A stretch of DNA of 9,669 bases from an uncultured Clostridium sp. (GTDB taxonomy: Bacteria > Bacillota > Clostridia > TANB77 > CAG-508). Position numbers and translations under genes: made by a program. Below are positions 6,819-9,669 of the stretch, one piece after another; the first letter of the stretch is position 1, and each line of letters opens with the position of its first letter. Under the pieces are notes generated by a model, which was given only the letters and a program-made list of their open reading frames with translations, ran no database searches and was not told the origin of the DNA. The DNA is taken from NCBI GenBank assembly GCA_900556345.1, contig USOM01000019.1:1-9669 (forward strand). The letters are read 5' to 3'.

Positions 6819-7856
6819 TTAATATACATAATTTTGTGGATTATATGCCACACCATTTACTCTTATCTCAAAATGTAAATGTGGTCCTGTTGAATTTCCT
6901 GTAGAGCCAACTGCTGAAATTGTTTGTCCTTGAGAAACACTTTGTCCACTAGATACATAAATTTTGCTACAATGTCCATAATATGTTTGAACACCATTTG
7001 TGTGTTGTACTACAACTAAATTTCCAAGAGAGCCCTTATATCCTGCCCAAATTACAGTTCCAGAAGCTGCTGCTTTTACTGGTGATCCAGATGAAGCTCC
7101 TATATCTAGTCCTGTATGTGCTCCTGACCTAATGCTACTTACAGAACCAAATCTTGATGTTATTGTTCCTGTAATTGGTTTTATAAGGTTAATTCCAAGA
7201 GATGCTGTTGATCTTGACATATTTCTAGATGTTGAAAATCCTGATGCATTTCCACTTCCTTTTGATGATACTTTTGATGTGCTTTTTGTTGATGCAACTT
7301 TTGTAATTGTTTGTTCAACTTTCTTTTCTTCATATAAGTTCGAAATTGCCTCTTCTGCACTTGAAAAATCTGCTAAAGCTGTATCGTATTTTTCTATTAT
7401 TTGTATATCATCACAATTTTCGCTATTTTTTTCTTTTAGCCCTTTAACTACTTCTTCTGCAGTTGAAAAATCAGATACACTTAACTTTTCTTCATTATCA
7501 TCTAATATTGCATAATATTTATAATATGTAGTTCCTGTTTTTGCTATTTTTTGATATATTTCTTCATCATTTGTTGTTATTCCTCTTTTTAGTAAACATA
7601 AGTTATACTTTGGCATATCATCTAATTCTACAAATGCTACATTACCATTATCGCCATTTCCATTTTCTACAAAATCATCAATTCTTGCTTGTAATTTACT
7701 CTTTTGTGCACAATATCCTACAAGTTCACCATTTAATGTAACACTATATATTGGTTTATATAATAATATTACAGCACCAATTATAAGAAATGTAGCTATA
7801 CTTACTAATATAAAGAATTTCAAAGAAGTCCTTATTTTGATAAGTACATTTTTCAT
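6819..7856 (-). CDS. Membrane-anchored M23 (LytM-type) peptidoglycan endopeptidase
   Basis: A 345-residue zinc metallopeptidase expected to cut peptide cross-links of the cell wall. A single hydrophobic segment at about 13-33 follows a basic start (MKNVLIKIRTSLK), making it a type II anchor or uncleaved signal. Residues 35-180 form an extracellular region that includes an imperfect repeat, DFSTAEEVVKGL (129-140) and DFSSAEEAISNL (163-174). A Ser/Thr/Lys/Gly-rich linker (about 184-218) precedes the catalytic domain. There HTGLDIG gives zinc ligands His247 and Asp251, YGHCSK gives His295, and GPHLHFEIR gives His326 and His328, the complete LytM set. AGGAGAG (7866-7872) lies nine bases before the ATG. 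It has no neighbour in tight operon spacing. Apart from the catalytic domain the substrate is not predictable. Sporulation or division roles are possible, but nothing in the sequence shows them. Confidence 0.93.
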   Translation of the reverse strand: MKNVLIKIRTSLKFFILVSIATFLIIGAVILLYKPIYSVTLNGELVGYCAQKSKLQARIDDFVENGNGDNGNVAFVELDDMPKYNLCLLKRGITTNDEEIYQKIAKTGTTYYKYYAILDDNEEKLSVSDFSTAEEVVKGLKEKNSENCDDIQIIEKYDTALADFSSAEEAISNLYEEKKVEQTITKVASTKSTSKVSSKGSGNASGFSTSRNMSRSTASLGINLIKPITGTITSRFGSVSSIRSGAHTGLDIGASSGSPVKAAASGTVIWAGYKGSLGNLVVVQHTNGVQTYYGHCSKIYVSSGQSVSQGQTISAVGSTGNSTGPHLHFEIRVNGVAYNPQNYVY

Positions 7857-7894
7857 TACTTTTATCTCTCCTAATACTCAAAATTTTTTTATAT

Positions 7895-7921
7895 TTTATA
7901 CCATATTTTTTATTTTTTCAA
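7895..7921 (-). promoter_or_regulatory. Weak candidate promoter for the M23 gene
   Basis: On the minus strand TTGAAA (7916-7921) precedes TATAAA (7895-7900), with an upstream TGG that could make an extended -10. The 15-base spacer is shorter than optimal and the surroundings are nearly all A and T, so this is only a candidate. It lies about 40 bases before the M23 start codon. Confidence 0.3.
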
Positions 7922-7997
7922 TAATCAAATCTTTGTACTTATCTTTTGTTTTCTTGGAATTTTTCTTATATTCTTCTATTTTATACTTAATTTGCAT
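7896..7997 (-). other. Possible 33-codon small ORF upstream of the M23 gene
   Basis: In the 215-base gap between pcrA and the M23 gene, an ATG at 7997 opens a 33-residue frame (begins MQIKYKIEEYKKNSKK, ends KNMV). It is rich in Lys, Ile and Glu, with the look of a short helix. Only a weak AGGA lies upstream at poor spacing, and the frame overlaps the candidate M23 promoter. A lysine-rich frame is easily produced by A-rich DNA, so chance is the better explanation. Apart from this and the candidate promoter I see nothing in 7857-8071. No clear terminator hairpin follows pcrA. Confidence 0.15.
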
Positions 7998-8071
7998 ACT
8001 TAAAAATTCCTATAAATTCTATCTGCTAAGTAAGCTCCTAAAAATTAATTAACATTTGGGATTTTAATATA

Positions 8072-9669
8072 CTATATAATTTCAAGTTTCGCAAACTTAG
8101 CCATAAGCCTTTTATGTCCTACTTTATCAAAGCTGATATCTACTTTCAAATCTTCTCCCTCTGGTTCAGTTTTGGTAATAACACCTTCTCCAAATTTTTT
8201 GTGGAATACTCTAACACCTGTAGAATATTTAGATAAGTCAACACTTTCACTTGCTGAAGATTTTCCAAGTCCACTTAAGAAACCCTCTGCTGTTCTTCCA
8301 AAACTAGAAGCTTTTCCAAATACAGAGCTTGCTGCAACTGCTGTTTTGCCAGCAATATCATTAATATTATATGACTTGATTTTTCCAGCTCCTGCGCCAC
8401 TTCCATTTCCATAAGTCCAAGCATATTCTCTTTCTTCTTTTTGTTTTTTTATTCCAGTTCCAAATGAGTCCTCATATCCATCCAATAGCTCTTGTGGAAT
8501 TTCCTCTAAAAATCTTGATGGAGCATTACAACTTGTTGAACCAAATACTGTTCTCATTTTGCTACATGTTAAAAATAGATTTTCTCTAGCTCTTGTAACT
8601 CCAACATAACATAATCGTCTTTCTTCTTCTATTGCTTCTGGTTCTCCAATTGACCTAAATCCAGGGAATATTCCCTCTTCCATTCCTACTAAAAATACAA
8701 CTGGAAATTCCAAACCTTTTGCACTATGAAGAGTCATAAGTGTTACAGAATCTTCTGCTTCTTCTACATTATCTATATCTGAAGATAATGTCATTCCCTC
8801 TAAAAAGTCTTGAAGTGTGTTTTCTGCTTCTTCTTTCTCAAATTCCATTGCAACTGTTAAAAATTCTTCTAGGTTTTCTAGTCTATTTTCTGCTTCTATT
8901 GTTTTTTCATCTTCTAAGGCTTTAATATATCCAGATTTTTTCAACATATATTGTATAAATTCTGAAACAGACATTGTATCTTTTTTTGCTCTTGCATCTT
9001 CTATTAAATCAACAAATTCTCTAGATTTTAAATATACTCTATTTAGTCCATATAAATTTGCATCTTTAATTACCTCATACATTGAAACTTCATTATGATT
9101 TGCTAATTGTTCAACTTGGTCTAAGCTTGTTTTTCCAATTCCTCTTTTAGGTTCATTTATTACTCTTGTTAAACTTAAATTGTCTGATGGATTTTGTGCT
9201 AATCTTAAATATGAAATAATGTCTTTAATTTCTTTTCTTTCATAGAATTTTAGCCCTCCAACCATCTTGTATGGAATTGCTTCTCTTCTTAAAATATCTT
9301 CTATTGCTCTTGATTGTGTATTCATTCTATATAATACCGCAAAGTCTGAATATTTATAATTTTCTTCTCTTTTTAATCTTGAAATTTGCTCAACAATAAA
9401 TGATGCCTCATCATATTCGTTATCTGCTGAATATACTCTAGGTAAAGACCCCTCTCCATTTTGTGTCCACAATTTCTTTTCATATTTTGTTTCATTATTT
9501 TTTATTATTGCATTTGCTGCTTTTAAAATATTTCCTGTACATCTATAATTTTGCTCTAATTTTATTATTTTTGTGTTTTTGAAGTCTTTTTCAAAATTCA
9601 AAATATTTGAAATATCTGCCCCACGGAAGGAATATATTCCTTGGTCATTATCTCCAACAACTGTAATAT
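8072..9669 (-). CDS. pcrA: ATP-dependent DNA helicase PcrA/UvrD family (partial, N-terminus beyond the right edge)
   Basis: A superfamily 1A 3'-to-5' DNA helicase used in repair, replication restart and removal of bound proteins. 531 residues are visible. The frame is open through 9669, and the in-frame TTG at 9601 is an internal codon. Visible residues 3-17 are motif III (VVGDNDQGIYSFRGA), and LEQNYRCTGN follows at 37-46. The accessory block LYRMNTQSRAIEDILR is at about 112-127. Motif V is TLMTLHSAKGLEFPVVFLVG (about 309-328), and motif VI is EEERRLCYVGVTRAREN (about 347-363). A glycine/serine/alanine-rich linker (about 415-480) leads to VRVFHKKFGEGVITK and KRLMAKFAKLEII, the Tudor-like domain that binds RNA polymerase in PcrA and favours PcrA over other UvrD-like enzymes. 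The ATP-binding Walker A part is outside the window. No terminator is evident after the TAG at 8072. Confidence 0.95.
   Translation of the reverse strand, partial: ITVVGDNDQGIYSFRGADISNILNFEKDFKNTKIIKLEQNYRCTGNILKAANAIIKNNETKYEKKLWTQNGEGSLPRVYSADNEYDEASFIVEQISRLKREENYKYSDFAVLYRMNTQSRAIEDILRREAIPYKMVGGLKFYERKEIKDIISYLRLAQNPSDNLSLTRVINEPKRGIGKTSLDQVEQLANHNEVSMYEVIKDANLYGLNRVYLKSREFVDLIEDARAKKDTMSVSEFIQYMLKKSGYIKALEDEKTIEAENRLENLEEFLTVAMEFEKEEAENTLQDFLEGMTLSSDIDNVEEAEDSVTLMTLHSAKGLEFPVVFLVGMEEGIFPGFRSIGEPEAIEEERRLCYVGVTRARENLFLTCSKMRTVFGSTSCNAPSRFLEEIPQELLDGYEDSFGTGIKKQKEEREYAWTYGNGSGAGAGKIKSYNINDIAGKTAVAASSVFGKASSFGRTAEGFLSGLGKSSASESVDLSKYSTGVRVFHKKFGEGVITKTEPEGEDLKVDISFDKVGHKRLMAKFAKLEII

Noticed and set aside
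7000..7515. A 171-codon open frame on the plus strand
   Set aside because: It lies wholly antisense to the M23 peptidase gene, whose catalytic motifs are all present. It has no ribosome site, and its composition is what the complement of that gene would give.
8172..9098. Several plus-strand open frames within the helicase region
   Set aside because: They are shadows of the intact pcrA reading frame, lacking ribosome sites and any recognisable domain.
9599..9601. TTG at 9601 as the start of the helicase
   Set aside because: Codons upstream to the window edge encode the conserved VVGDNDQGIYSFRGA motif in the same frame, so the gene continues beyond the window.

Overview
The window is very AT-rich, uses Shine-Dalgarno sites of the AGGAGG type and near-consensus sigma-A promoters, and encodes Firmicutes-type proteins: PcrA with a C-terminal Tudor-like domain, AdhE, a DUF348/G5 cell-wall hydrolase, YqeK and an AI-2E family transporter. 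This points to a low-GC anaerobic member of the Clostridia (inference from gene content; no 16S or marker gene is present to name it). Seven of the eight identifiable genes are on the minus strand. Only yqeK is on the plus strand.

Layout from left to right. At 1-39 is the first 13 codons of an unidentified minus-strand gene. At 94-1215 is an AI-2E family transporter. At 1300-2089 is an exodeoxyribonuclease III (AP endonuclease) gene broken by one extra base. At 2284-2875, diverging from it, is a yqeK HD-domain Ap4A hydrolase gene, also broken by one extra base. A bidirectional terminator (2876-2912) separates yqeK from a convergent secreted DUF348/G5 lytic transglycosylase (2918-3868). Then come the bifunctional aldehyde/alcohol dehydrogenase adhE (4066-6675), a membrane-anchored M23 peptidoglycan endopeptidase (6819-7856), and the C-terminal three quarters of pcrA (8072 to the window edge).

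How the genes fit together. AdhE would reoxidise NADH by reducing acetyl-CoA to ethanol. The two cell-wall hydrolases flanking adhE should act outside the membrane on peptidoglycan, one on glycan strands and one on peptide cross-links. PcrA and ExoIII are DNA repair and replication enzymes. YqeK removes the alarmone-like dinucleotide Ap4A. Most genes appear to have their own promoters. Three promoters are at or near full consensus (exoA, yqeK and the G5 gene). exoA, the transporter and the partial gene look like one transcription unit.

The most distinctive non-coding structure is a family of palindromic elements sharing GGTTCTTTTT. They lie in four intergenic gaps: perfect or near-perfect hairpins just after the exoA, adhE and M23 stop codons, and a degenerate copy in the exoA leader. 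The two copies bracketing adhE are the same asymmetric element in opposite orientation. I see no defence system, prophage, transposase, CRISPR array, tRNA or rRNA. Apart from the palindromes and the paired frameshifts, this is an ordinary housekeeping region.
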